Origin: Betaproteobacteria bacterium
GTDB lineage: Bacteria > Pseudomonadota > Gammaproteobacteria > Burkholderiales > CAIKXV01
Assembly: GCA_021298815.1 (NCBI GenBank)
Contig: JAJTHE010000044.1
Span: 1-45,894 of the forward strand
DNA length: 45,894 bases
Reading direction: 5' to 3'
Positions 34,738-43,217 of the stretch are shown in pieces (the stretch's first letter is position 1; every line of letters starts with the position of its first letter). The notes under the pieces are model-generated. The model was not told the DNA's origin. It saw nothing but the letters and a program-made list of their open reading frames with translations, and made no database searches. Made by a program: the position numbers and the translations under genes.

Positions 34738-35232
34738 ATGTCCCGCCTGCGCCATATCGCCCTCAGCGTCCCCGATCCCTGGAAGGCCGCCGAGTTCTAC
34801 ATGAAGGCGTTCGGCATGAAGAAGGTCGGCGAGACCGACTCCTCGCTGGCTCGGGGCGTCTACCTCACCGACGGCTTCATCAACATGGCGCTGCTCAACT
34901 ACAAGTCGGACGAAGCGGCCGGCGAGGAGCGCGGCAAGGACTATGTCGGCATCCACCACTTCGGCTTCTGGGTCGACGACGTCGAGCAGACGGTGAAGGA
35001 TGTCGAGGCGGCCGGCGGCAAGTACTACATGGGCGAAGTGCCGACGCTGAGCAACATCTTCTATGAAGTGAAGGTGCGCGACCCGCATGGCGTGATCATC
35101 GACACCACGGCGCATGGCTGGGGTGGGGCCTCGAAGGACGGCACCGGGCAGGACGTGCATGTGAAGCTGCGGCACGAGGGGCTGGTGGCCGATCGCGCGG
35201 GGCTTGGCACCGTTGCGGAAAAGGCCGGCTGA
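34738..35232 (+). CDS. VOC-superfamily enzyme (glyoxalase/dioxygenase-like)
   Basis: 164 residues with AGGAG 7 bases before the ATG. Two VOC half-modules: SRLRHIALSVPDPWKAAEFY and GIHHFGFWVDDVEQTVKDVE, with candidate metal ligands His in LRHIAL, His in IHHFGF and Glu in IFYEVKVRDPHGVIIDT. The first lines are those of a glyoxalase-fold metalloenzyme; the reaction is unknown (isomerase, epimerase, dioxygenase or binding protein). It lies 114 bases downstream of the molybdenum hydroxylase small subunit and may belong to the same pathway, although that gap could hold a separate promoter. Confidence 0.88.
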   Translation: MSRLRHIALSVPDPWKAAEFYMKAFGMKKVGETDSSLARGVYLTDGFINMALLNYKSDEAAGEERGKDYVGIHHFGFWVDDVEQTVKDVEAAGGKYYMGEVPTLSNIFYEVKVRDPHGVIIDTTAHGWGGASKDGTGQDVHVKLRHEGLVADRAGLGTVAEKAG

Positions 35233-35462
35233 GCCGGCCGTGCACCGGCTTCGGTGGCCGGGCTGTCGGCTTTCTGTCGATTCGGGCGACCTGCGGTTGT
35301 CAGGATTGATCCAAACGGACTAGTCGGCGTGCGTTTTTCACGGACTTCCACCGGCCTAGGGCGGAGGATCTCGACCAGCAGGTGACCTGTCAGCCCGCTG
35401 CGGCCGATCGCCCTTCAGGTCGCGCATCCGCGTGGTCCATGTTCAACTTAGGGGAGTCACAC

Positions 35463-36149
35463 ATGAAATTCTAGCGCACCCTGCTGGCGATTGCCGCTGG
35501 CCTCGCGTTCAGTGCCTCTGCCCAGGCCCAGAACCAGTACATCTTCGGTTTCAGCGGAGTCAACGCCGGGAACGGCCTGACGGTGAACGGCTCGACCACG
35601 ATCGGCATGTCCGACCAGGGCTTTTATGCGGTCAATGGCGTGCATACCCCCTCGAACCGCAACTACATCGTCGGGCAGTGCACCAGCTGCCCCAACGCCG
35701 GCGAGACCCGGAACTGGTTCGTCTTCGACATCGCCAACCTGCGCTCGCCGGTCACCTCGCTGTCGCTGCGCCTGTTCTCGTACGACGTGACGCTGAGCTC
35801 GGGCAACTACTACCTGAACGATGTCAGCACCTCGATTGCGTCCCTGACCGGTGGCACCGGCGGCGTGGCTGCCTTCAACGACCTCGGAACCGGCATGAAC
35901 TACGGCTTCCAGTTCTTCCAGAGTGCTACGGATTCGAACAAGTTCTTCGACATCGGCCTGAACAGCGCCGCGCTCGCCGGCCTGAACGCCGCGATCAACG
36001 CTGGCGCCTCGCGGTGGGCGATCGGTGGTGCCTTCGCTGCCGGCTCGGTGCCGGTGCCCCCGGCGCCGATCCCGCTGCCGCCGTCTGCCGCGCTGCTGCT
36101 CGGCGGCCTGGTGGCGATGCGCTTCGCGATGAAGCGCAAGTCCGCCTGA
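35463..36149 (+). pseudogene. PEP-CTERM sorted surface protein gene with an amber stop at codon 4
   Basis: GGGGAG lies before the ATG at 35463, and the frame continues to a perfect sorting tail, but the fourth codon is TAG (35472-35474): MKF, stop, then RTLLAIAAGLAFSASAQAQ, an obvious signal peptide. The mature part (about 200 residues) starts NQYIFGFSGVNAG, is rich in Asn, Ser, Gly and Thr with two cysteines (CTSC), and ends PIPLPPSAALLLGGLVAMRF then AMKRKSA, a PEP-CTERM signal for an exosortase. Everything after the stop looks intact, so the break is recent, suppressed, or a sequencing error. The GTG at 35583 is an internal start that would lack export. The body function is not recognised. 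Confidence 0.75.
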
Positions 36150-36172
36150 TCGTTCCGACATCCTCGGAAAAG

Positions 36173-36245
36173 CGGGTCAGACACCCTTTTCCTCCGACCC
36201 CGGGGTCAGACCCCGGGGTCAGGCCTGGAGTGCGTGTCTGACCCG
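36173..36245. repeat. Intergenic inverted repeat of the GGGGTCAG family
   Basis: The outer arms CGGGTCAGACAC (36173-36184) and GTGTCTGACCCG (36234-36245) are perfectly complementary. Inside are two copies of GACCCCGGGGTC in tandem (about 36195-36219), each itself a palindrome. The element lies between the PEP-CTERM gene and the convergent FAD hydroxylase gene and could fold into a branched hairpin. The GGGGTCAG core matches the hairpin at 13181-13239. Confidence 0.8.
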
Positions 36246-36280
36246 GATTTCAAGCCTGACCAGGATTCCAGGCCGGGATG

Positions 36281-37510
36281 CTACTGTACGGCGTTGGCGC
36301 TCTTCAGGCTGTCGAACAGGGCGCCACGCAGCAGGAAGGCCTTGTGCAGGGCGATGTCCTCGCAGGTGCGACGCATCTCGTCGAGGTTCTGCTTCCGCTT
36401 GACCGGGTCGCTCTCCTCGAGCGATTTCTTGTTGCGGATGGTCTGGGCCTGCACGAAATCGACCTGGGCCTTGCGCCGCTGCCGGGTGTAGCGGTCAAGC
36501 ACGTCTGGCGAGGCGCCATCGAAGCGGATCGCGGCGAGCTTCTCCGCGAGGTTCATCGCGTCGTGGATGCCGCCGTTCATGCCCATGCCGCCGATCGGAT
36601 TGTTCACATGTGCGCTGTCGCCGGCCAGCAGCACGCGGCCACGGTTGAACGTCTCGGCCACGCGCTGGTGCACCTTGTACAACCCGACATAGGCGATGTC
36701 GTAGCGGCCGGCGCGCGGGAAGAACTTCTGGAAGCGCGCCTGGATGCGCTCGTCGCTCAGCGCCACTTCATCGGGCTCGCTCGCCGGCACCGGGAAGATG
36801 CCGCGCCAGATGCCGGGCTCGCCCGGGCCCTTCACCTTGAACAGGTTCAGCCACTCGTCCGGGTCGGAGAAGTAGTTGCGGGTGCAGAAGCCGGCGTCGG
36901 TGCCGAGGAAGTCGAAGGTGGTGCCGATCTTCAGGAAGCGCTCTTCCCAGGTGAAGCCCTCGAACGCGATGCCGGCCAGCTTGCGCACCGTGCTGCGGCC
37001 GCCGTCGGTGCCGATCACGTGGCTGCCTTTCAGCGCGCGTGACTCGCCATCGGTTTCGACGGTGAGGGTGACGCCATCGGCCGTCTGCTCGAGCCCGGTC
37101 AGCGTGTGCGAGAACAGCACGTCCGCACTTCCGTCGGTCGGCAGGTGGGCGAGTGCCGAGCGGGCGAGCTTGTACTGTTCCCACTGAAGGCAGAAGGGAT
37201 ACCTCACCTCGTCCTTCAGCAGGCCGAGGTCGAATTCGGCGATGCGTTCGCCGGTCACCCGGTCCCAGAAGTGGAACAGCGGCGACTTCAGGCCGGTCTC
37301 CCAGCCATCCTTCTCGATGCCGAGTTCCTCCAGCATCTCGATGGTCGGCGGATGCACGGTCGCGGCGCGCTGGTCGTCGACCGGCCCGGGGTTGGATTCG
37401 ATCAGCGTCACCGGGATGCCGCGCTTCGCCAGCGCCAGCGTCATCACGGCTCCGACAGGGCCGGCCCCGACCACGTAGATGCGATCGGAAGCGTCTGGGG
37501 ATTGCGACAT
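36281..37510 (-). CDS. FAD-dependent aromatic hydroxylase (MhpA/PheA-like)
   Basis: 409 residues of the class A flavin monooxygenases, which hydroxylate phenolic rings with NAD(P)H and O2. Cofactor motifs: YVVGAGPVGAVMTLALAKRG (GxGxxG, residues 12-31), VIGTDGGRSTVRKLAG (DG motif) and VLLAGDSAHVNNPIGGMGMN (GD motif). TLIESNPGPVDDQRAATVHP marks the adenine-binding acid and following arginine. CGGAGAA precedes the ATG at 37510. It is divergent from a Bug receptor and may act upstream of a ring-cleavage enzyme such as the extradiol-like VOC protein at 43218-44249; this link is inference. Confidence 0.92.
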   Translation of the reverse strand: MSQSPDASDRIYVVGAGPVGAVMTLALAKRGIPVTLIESNPGPVDDQRAATVHPPTIEMLEELGIEKDGWETGLKSPLFHFWDRVTGERIAEFDLGLLKDEVRYPFCLQWEQYKLARSALAHLPTDGSADVLFSHTLTGLEQTADGVTLTVETDGESRALKGSHVIGTDGGRSTVRKLAGIAFEGFTWEERFLKIGTTFDFLGTDAGFCTRNYFSDPDEWLNLFKVKGPGEPGIWRGIFPVPASEPDEVALSDERIQARFQKFFPRAGRYDIAYVGLYKVHQRVAETFNRGRVLLAGDSAHVNNPIGGMGMNGGIHDAMNLAEKLAAIRFDGASPDVLDRYTRQRRKAQVDFVQAQTIRNKKSLEESDPVKRKQNLDEMRRTCEDIALHKAFLLRGALFDSLKSANAVQ

Positions 37511-37744
37511 GCGGTTCTCCGGTACGTGCCGCCGTCGACGCGGCGGGCACAATGGTTGTCCAGGCCCCGGATCGTACCAAGTGAACCGGCGCGACGGTGG
37601 CGTCGACAAGGCTGTTGCGCGCTCGCCCGCGTACGGTGCTGCATCGCACCGCTTCGGTGCGGGCCGATGCTGCACGTTCGTGCACACGAATCCCGCGACG
37701 CGGGCATCATCGAGGGTCCACGACCCAACCCTCGCAGGTGCAAG

Positions 37745-38761
37745 ATGAATGCCAGCAAACCGGCGCCGTGCGCGATGCGCCTGCCCGCCATCACGCCACT
37801 CGCGGCACTGGCCGCGCTGGCGTTCTCCATGCTGCCGCCGGCATCCTTCGCACAGGGCGCCGTGGCGCTGCCTGCGAAGCAGATCCGCGTGATCGTCGCC
37901 CTCGCCCCCGGCGGCGGTACCGACGTGGTGACCCGCATCGTCGCGTCGCGGCTGACCGAGATCTGGGGCACCGCGGTGGTGGTCGAGAACCGCGCCGGCG
38001 GCGGGCAGATCATCGGCACCGAATTCGTCGCGCGCGCGCCCGCCGATGGCGCGACGCTGCTGGCGGTCACGCCGGCCCACGTGATCAACGCGACGCTGCA
38101 CGAGAAGCTGTCCTATCGCTGGGACCGCGACTTCGTGCCGATCGTGAACATGGCCGCCACTGCCAACGTGCTGGTGGTGCACCCGTCGCTGCCGGTGAAG
38201 ACCACGAAGGAGCTGATCGCACTGGTGCGCAGCCGTCCGGGGCAGATGCACTACGGTTCGAGCGGCGTCGGCGGTGCCTCCCACCTCGCGTTCGAACTGT
38301 TCAACTCGATGGCGAAGCTCGACGTGGTGCACGTGCCGTACAAGGGCGGTCCGCCGGCGGTGCAGGACGTGCTCGCCGGCCAGATCTACCTGCTGATGGG
38401 CAACATGCCGTCGGTGCTGCAGCACATCCGTTCCGGGCGCATGCGCCCGCTGGCCATCGCCAGCAGCAGGCGCTCGCCGCTGTTGCCCGAGGTGCCGACG
38501 GTGGCCGAGTCGGCGCTGCCCGGCTACGAGGCGTCGAACTGGAACGGACTGGTGGCACCGGCCGGCACGCCGCAGGATCTCGTCACGCGCTACAACGCCG
38601 ATGTCGTGCGCGTGGTCACCGAGCCTGCGATCCGCGACCGGCTGTCCGCGGGCGGCTTCGACCCGATCGGCGATACGCAGGCACAGTTCTCCGCCTACCT
38701 GAAGGCCGAGTTCCAGCGCTGGCAGACGGTGATCCGCTCGCGCGGGATCAAGGCCGAGTAG
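37745..38761 (+). CDS. Bug/TctC-family periplasmic receptor (5)
   Basis: 338 residues with a signal peptide of about 36 residues ending PASFA, then ALPAKQIRVIVALAPGGGTD. Other marks: VENRAGGGQIIGTEFVARAP, VVHVPYKGGPPAVQDVLAG and a C-terminus SRGIKAE. The binding loop is GGGTD, like receptor 1. The ribosome binding site is weak. Its start lies 234 bases from the divergent FAD hydroxylase start, making it the likely uptake receptor for the hydroxylase substrate. The intergenic region holds a small interrupted hairpin (37636-37675) that may be regulatory. Confidence 0.93.
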   Translation: MNASKPAPCAMRLPAITPLAALAALAFSMLPPASFAQGAVALPAKQIRVIVALAPGGGTDVVTRIVASRLTEIWGTAVVVENRAGGGQIIGTEFVARAPADGATLLAVTPAHVINATLHEKLSYRWDRDFVPIVNMAATANVLVVHPSLPVKTTKELIALVRSRPGQMHYGSSGVGGASHLAFELFNSMAKLDVVHVPYKGGPPAVQDVLAGQIYLLMGNMPSVLQHIRSGRMRPLAIASSRRSPLLPEVPTVAESALPGYEASNWNGLVAPAGTPQDLVTRYNADVVRVVTEPAIRDRLSAGGFDPIGDTQAQFSAYLKAEFQRWQTVIRSRGIKAE

Positions 38762-38867
38762 GCACGGGCGAATCCCGGGTGCCGTGGCATGCCGGGCGCA
38801 TCCGGCAGGCGGCTGCTGGCGGAGACGATGATGGCATCGACACGCACGGCGACCTGCCCGCGCGGCA

Positions 38868-39281
38868 TCAGGGCCTGGCAGGGCCGGACGAAGGCGGGAG
38901 GCCGAGCAGCTTGTCGAGTTGCCGGTCCAGTTCTTCGATCGTCGGCATTGCGGGCGCCGCGGGCACTGCGGGCGCCGCGGGCGTCCCGGCCTGCGCGCCG
39001 GTCGGCCTTTCGGGTCCGGATGGCGCGATGCCCATGCTGCCCGAAGCATCCGGCGTTGCAGCTGGGCGCGACGTCGCATCGGCGGCAGTCGTGGCCTCCG
39101 AGGACGGGTCCGCAGTGGACGCTGTCGGAACCGCAGGCTCCGCTGCGGCCGCCCCCGGCGTCGTGACCTCCTGCCGCGGCGGCAGCGGAGCATCCGGCGG
39201 CGGGCCGCCCTGCACCGGGAAGTAGAGCCACAGCAGGCTCAGCATCCCGGCCGCCACCATCAGGAAGAACAAGAGGAACAT
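38868..39281 (-). CDS. Small membrane-anchored Pro/Ala-rich protein of unknown function
   Basis: 137 residues. An N-terminal hydrophobic helix (FLLFFLMVAAGMLSLLWLYF, residues 2-21) has no cleavage motif, so it is probably a membrane anchor. A low-complexity Ala/Pro/Thr/Ser segment of about 80 residues follows, then a short amphipathic helix TIEELDRQLDKLLGLPPS at the end. No known domain is recognised. It starts 39 bases after the stop of the aconitase-like small subunit gene on the same strand, so it may be the last gene of that operon. The hydrophobic start argues against it being a chance frame; the absence of a good ribosome binding site lowers certainty. Confidence 0.55.
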   Translation of the reverse strand: MFLLFFLMVAAGMLSLLWLYFPVQGGPPPDAPLPPRQEVTTPGAAAAEPAVPTASTADPSSEATTAADATSRPAATPDASGSMGIAPSGPERPTGAQAGTPAAPAVPAAPAMPTIEELDRQLDKLLGLPPSSGPARP

Positions 39282-39320
39282 CGCGGCCGGGGCTCGGCGC
39301 TGTCCGGGACGGGGTCGCGC

Positions 39321-39911
39321 TCAGTCGCGGTCGCTGCCGCCCGCGGCGTTTCCATCGCCCTGTCGCGCCCACCACTGCTGCAGCCAGCCGGTATTGCCGC
39401 CGAGCGCGACGATCTCCTTCAGGCTGTCGGCCAGCGGCGGATACTCGCGCCGGGTGCCGCGCGTATGGTTGATGAACATGCCGCTGTCGAAATCCACCTC
39501 GAGCTCGTCGCCGGTCTCGCATTCCTCGGTCGCCCCCTGGCAGTCGGTGAGCACGCGCAGCCCGGCGCCGATCGCGCCGCGGTAGCCGAGGAAGGGCATC
39601 GACTCGCAGACCAGCCCCAGGCCCAGCGCCTGCATCGCGATGTAGCCGTTCATCTTGGGCCCCATGCCGAAGCTGCGTCCGGCGACGATGATGTCGCCCG
39701 GGCGGCAGCGGGTGTGGAAGCCGGGATCGGTCTCCGCGAACAGGTGCGGGATGATTTCTGCCGCAGCCATGTGCCGGCCGGTGACGATCCAGCCCGGCAC
39801 CACGCCGCCCTGGTGAGGGATGTCGTGGCCGAGCACCCAGGCGCGGCCGCGCAGGCGCCAGTCGTAGCGGTCGGAGGCCTTCGCCGGGTCCGGATTCGTT
39901 GAAGCATTCAT
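39321..39911 (-). CDS. Divergent aconitase-superfamily small (swivel) subunit, LeuD-like
   Basis: 196 residues with the LeuD-like plan: WVLGHDIPHQGGVVPG, EIIPHLFAETDPGFHTRCRP, GDIIVAGRSFGMGP and GAGLRVLTDC. In LeuD and aconitases the segment after GRNFGCGSS contains SSREHA, whose serine and arginine act in the active site. Here it reads FGMGPKMNGYIAMQALGLGL, so these residues are missing and a changed reaction is likely. It starts 28 bases after the large subunit gene. Naming it 3-isopropylmalate dehydratase would be unsafe; a hydro-lyase acting in an aromatic ring-cleavage pathway is one guess. Confidence 0.85.
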   Translation of the reverse strand: MNASTNPDPAKASDRYDWRLRGRAWVLGHDIPHQGGVVPGWIVTGRHMAAAEIIPHLFAETDPGFHTRCRPGDIIVAGRSFGMGPKMNGYIAMQALGLGLVCESMPFLGYRGAIGAGLRVLTDCQGATEECETGDELEVDFDSGMFINHTRGTRREYPPLADSLKEIVALGGNTGWLQQWWARQGDGNAAGGSDRD

Positions 39912-39939
39912 CGTTGCATCGCTCCGTTCGTTCTTCCGC

Positions 39940-41223
39940 TCACTGCACGAAATCCATCACCGTGCGTGCGTCCACGATCTTCCCGGCGACGGCCGAGGCC
40001 GCGACGGTGGCCGGATTGCCCAGGAACAGCTGCGCATCCTTGGGGCCCATGCGCCCGTTGTTGTTGCCGGCGAAGGTCGAGATCGACACCTCGCCGCCAT
40101 CGACCGGGCCGATCACGCCGTCGTTGCAGGAGCCGCAGCCGGCCGGCAGCATCACCGCGCCCGCCTCGAGGAAGACCTTCATCAGCCCGTCGTCGAGCAT
40201 CCGCCGCGTGGACGCTTCGCTGCCCGGCGCGACCATCAGGCGCACGCCCGGGGCGATGCGCCTGCCGGCCAGCGCGCGCGCGGCGAGCTGCAGGTCTTCG
40301 TAGTGCCCCGATCCGCAGGAGCCGATGAACGCATGGTCGACTGCGGTGCCGGCGACTTCCGACACGTCCACCGCGCGGTGCACGCCACCGGGCAGCGCCA
40401 CCTGCGGTTCGATCGCCGAGATGTCCAGCGAGAGCTTCGCCTCGTAGTTCGCGTTCTCGTCGGGATACACCGGCGTGAACGGACGCTGTGCGACCGCGGT
40501 CGCGTGCGCGAGGATGGCGGCCGACGGCGGGAAGAAGGTGCCGTAGGCACGCACCTCGGTCGGCGAGCTGCACAGCGCGGTGCGCTGGGCGAGGTCGAAC
40601 GGGTCGATGTCGCCGGCGAACTCGAGCACCCGGTAGTCCGGGTTCACGCCCCAGCTGCCGCCCTCGCGGAAATGCTTCGCGATCACGAAGCCGATGTCGC
40701 GGCCGAACACGCCCGGCCGCGCGCGGCCGGTGAGCGTCAGCCGGATCGTCTTCGGCACCATCACCCAGTTGGTACCTGTGGCCAGCACCCGGCTGATCTC
40801 CGACCCCATGCGGAAGCCGAACGCGCCGATCGCGCCGGCATTGGTCGAATGCCGGTCGTTGTCGAAATAGAACATGCCCGGCAGCAGCAGCCCGGACTCC
40901 ATCGGGAAGATGTGCCCGTGGCCGCCCTGGCCGACGTCGTAGAAGCGCCCGACGCCCCACTGCTTCGCGGCGCGCCGGTTGGCCGCGCCGCGCTCGGCCG
41001 AGCGGGCGTTCGGATAGATCACCTCGTGGTCGGTGACGATCATCACGCGCTCGGGGTGCGCCAGCCGGTCGATGCCGAGCTGGTCGAGCTCGCGCTTCGC
41101 CGACAGCACCACGCCGTCGTGGACCATGATGAAGTCGGGCTGCGGCTCGACCACCTCGCCGGCGCGCAGCTCGCTGCGGCCGCTGCGCTCGGCGAGGACT
41201 TTTTCTACCGCGGTCATCGGCAT
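39940..41223 (-). CDS. Divergent aconitase-superfamily large subunit, LeuC-like
   Basis: 427 residues; AGGAA precedes the ATG at 41223. The 4Fe-4S ligands look present: Cys303 in AFIGSCGSGHYEDL, Cys363 and Cys366 in PAGCGSCNDG. FIMVHDGVVLSAK and DNDRHSTNAGAIGAFGFRMG correspond to the usual cluster and substrate regions (DSHT becomes DRHST). Where LeuC has the substrate-binding STSNRNFxGRMG, this reads STFAGNNNGRMG, losing NRNF. The overall fold and cluster are therefore kept but substrate contacts are changed. The small subunit follows, and a Bug receptor precedes it on the same strand. No leuA or leuB is nearby, so leucine synthesis is not supported. Confidence 0.88.
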   Translation of the reverse strand: MPMTAVEKVLAERSGRSELRAGEVVEPQPDFIMVHDGVVLSAKRELDQLGIDRLAHPERVMIVTDHEVIYPNARSAERGAANRRAAKQWGVGRFYDVGQGGHGHIFPMESGLLLPGMFYFDNDRHSTNAGAIGAFGFRMGSEISRVLATGTNWVMVPKTIRLTLTGRARPGVFGRDIGFVIAKHFREGGSWGVNPDYRVLEFAGDIDPFDLAQRTALCSSPTEVRAYGTFFPPSAAILAHATAVAQRPFTPVYPDENANYEAKLSLDISAIEPQVALPGGVHRAVDVSEVAGTAVDHAFIGSCGSGHYEDLQLAARALAGRRIAPGVRLMVAPGSEASTRRMLDDGLMKVFLEAGAVMLPAGCGSCNDGVIGPVDGGEVSISTFAGNNNGRMGPKDAQLFLGNPATVAASAVAGKIVDARTVMDFVQ

Positions 41224-41304
41224 GCTGGGTTCCTGCCTCGAAGGACGCTGTGGAGCCCGATTATCGCCCGCCGACGCGCCTGCCCGCACGCCCGCCGTGC
41301 ACGC

Positions 41305-42312
41305 CTACTCCAGCGTGATCTTCTGCTCGCGGATGATCCGGCCCCAGCGCGTGGTCTCGGCCTTCAGCCACTCGCCGAACTGGCCCGGCGTGCTGCCCAC
41401 CAGCTCGGTGCCCAGGGCCTCCATCTTCTCGCGCACGTCGGGTGCGGCCAGCGCCTTCAGCAGCACGCTGTTGAGCCGCTCGACGATCGGCCGCGGCGTG
41501 CGCGCCGGCGCGACCATGCCGCTCCAGGACTGCGCCTCGAAGCCGGGATGGGTCTCGGCGATGGCCGGCACGTTCGGCAGCTGCGGCGTGCGCTTGGTCG
41601 ACGACACCGCGATGGCCGTCAGCCGGCCGCCCTGCAGCTGGGGCAGCACCAGGCCGATCGAGGCGATCATGCCCTGCACCTGTCCGCCCATCACGTCGGT
41701 GATCGCCGCGGCACCGCCCTTGTAGGGCACGATCGTGATGTCGATGCCGAAGGTGGTCTTCAGCAGTTCGGCGGAGAAGCGGCTGGAGGTGGCCAGCCCG
41801 GGTACCGCGAAGGTCATGCCGCCGGCGCCCTTCGCGAAGCGGACGAGCTCGGCCACGTTCTTCACCGGCACCTTCGCGTTCACCACCAGCACCTGCGGCT
41901 GGCGTGCCATCAGCGAGATCGGCACGAAATCCTTCAGCGGATCGTACTGGACGTTGTTGTACAGGAACGGGTTGGTGGCGAAGCTGTCGAACACCGCCGC
42001 CAGCGTGTGGCCGTCCGGCGTCGCCTTCGCGGCGAGGTTGGTGCCGGGCACGCCGCCGGCGCCGGGCAGGTTCTCGATCACGATCGGCTGGCCGAGCGCC
42101 TCGCTCATCCGCGGCGCGACCAGCCGCACCAGCACGTCGGTCACGCCGCCGGGCGGGTTGGGCACCATCATCCGGATCGGCCGCACCGGGTAATCCTGCG
42201 CCTGCAGCGTCGCGGGTTGGCCGGCCGCGGCGAGCAGTGCCGCGGCACAGGCGGCGGTGCGCAGGCATCGCGCAAGTCGCGGGCGGCGGGTGGATCCAGG
42301 GTCAGCGTTCAT
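41305..42312 (-). CDS. Bug/TctC-family periplasmic receptor (6)
   Basis: 335 residues; the ATG overlaps the stop of the alpha/beta hydrolase gene (ATGA). The signal peptide ends ATLQA, followed by QDYPVRPIRMMVPNPPGGVT, which has NPPGGVTD in place of FAPGGGTD. Other marks: VIENLPGAGGVPGTNLAAKA, VQYDPLKDFVPISL and TIVPYKGGAAAITDVMGG. The altered signature and loop set it apart from the other five copies and suggest a different ligand. Its position inside an operon with ring-cleavage-like enzymes makes it the likely receptor for that pathway. Confidence 0.92.
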   Translation of the reverse strand: MNADPGSTRRPRLARCLRTAACAAALLAAAGQPATLQAQDYPVRPIRMMVPNPPGGVTDVLVRLVAPRMSEALGQPIVIENLPGAGGVPGTNLAAKATPDGHTLAAVFDSFATNPFLYNNVQYDPLKDFVPISLMARQPQVLVVNAKVPVKNVAELVRFAKGAGGMTFAVPGLATSSRFSAELLKTTFGIDITIVPYKGGAAAITDVMGGQVQGMIASIGLVLPQLQGGRLTAIAVSSTKRTPQLPNVPAIAETHPGFEAQSWSGMVAPARTPRPIVERLNSVLLKALAAPDVREKMEALGTELVGSTPGQFGEWLKAETTRWGRIIREQKITLE

Positions 42313-43211
42313 GTCGTCACCGGGAAGTAGCGGCCCAGCCAGTCGCGCACGACGTTCCATACGCGCTGGTTGCCTTCGGCCAGCATGAAGTGGTCGGTAT
42401 CGCCGAACAGGTGCAGGTCGACGGGGGGCTTCGCGCGCGCGAACATGCGCAGCGACTGCTCGGTCGGCGTCACCGTGTCGAAGGAACTGTGCAGCAGCAG
42501 CAGCGGCCGCGGCGCGATCGCCTCGACCACGTCCTCTGCGCGGAAGTCGAACATGCTCTGCGCGGTCTCGGCGGTGAACGACTGCAGCGAGCCGGGCAGG
42601 ATCTCGCGGGTGAGGCCGTGGCGCACCGGGACGATGTCCATGCGCGGCACCATCATCGATTCGCCGGTCCGTTCGCGATGGCGCCGGCCTTCGTCCAGCA
42701 TCGCGGTGAAGCGCGCCCAGGCTTCCTCGCCCGGATGCTGGCCGCGGAACTTGATCTCGCCATGGCCCCAGCCGCCGGAGGAGATCACCGCGGCGACCCG
42801 CTGGTCGACGCCCGCGGTGTACACCGCGACCGCCGCGCCGAAGCTCGAGCCGACCAGCGCGATGCGCGCCGGGTCGACCGCCGGATGCCCGGCGAGGAAG
42901 GTCAGCGCGGCGCGCGTGTCCTCGACCTGCTCCAGGCAGATCAGGTTGCCGCGCACGCCTTCGCTGTCGCCGCAGCCGCGCATGTCGAAGCGCAGCGTCA
43001 CGTAGCCGAGGGACTCGAGCACCGCGCAGGGACCGAGCACGTTGCCGGCGCCCTTGTGGCTGCCGAAGCCGTGCAGCACCAGGAAGGCCGGGCGCCGTTC
43101 GCCCGGCACCGGCGTGGCGGGGGCGCGCACGACGCCGGCCAGGCGCAGCCCGCCGGCGGTGAATTGCACCGGCTGGTCTGCCATCGTCGTGGCGGCGGCG
43201 GTCGGGGCCAT
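42309..43211 (-). CDS. Alpha/beta hydrolase
   Basis: 300 residues with an alpha/beta-hydrolase fold: FLVLHGFGSHKGAGNVL (oxyanion strand), RFDMRGCGDSEG, ALVGSSFGAAVAVY (nucleophile Ser123 in GSSFG), LLLHSSFDTVTP (acid) and LFGDTDHFMLAE (histidine). Its start lies 6 bases after the stop of the extradiol-like VOC gene. In known meta-cleavage pathways a hydrolase of this fold cleaves the C-C bond of the ring-opened product; here it could equally be an esterase, since the nucleophile motif alone does not decide. The stop overlaps the next Bug gene. Confidence 0.9.
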   Translation of the reverse strand: MAPTAAATTMADQPVQFTAGGLRLAGVVRAPATPVPGERRPAFLVLHGFGSHKGAGNVLGPCAVLESLGYVTLRFDMRGCGDSEGVRGNLICLEQVEDTRAALTFLAGHPAVDPARIALVGSSFGAAVAVYTAGVDQRVAAVISSGGWGHGEIKFRGQHPGEEAWARFTAMLDEGRRHRERTGESMMVPRMDIVPVRHGLTREILPGSLQSFTAETAQSMFDFRAEDVVEAIAPRPLLLLHSSFDTVTPTEQSLRMFARAKPPVDLHLFGDTDHFMLAEGNQRVWNVVRDWLGRYFPVTT

Positions 43212-43217
43212 CGTGGC

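Noticed and set aside
37636..37675. Interrupted hairpin upstream of Bug receptor 5 as a riboswitch
   Set aside because: A short stem with a mismatch and bulge fits chance or a simple operator; no known riboswitch core is visible.
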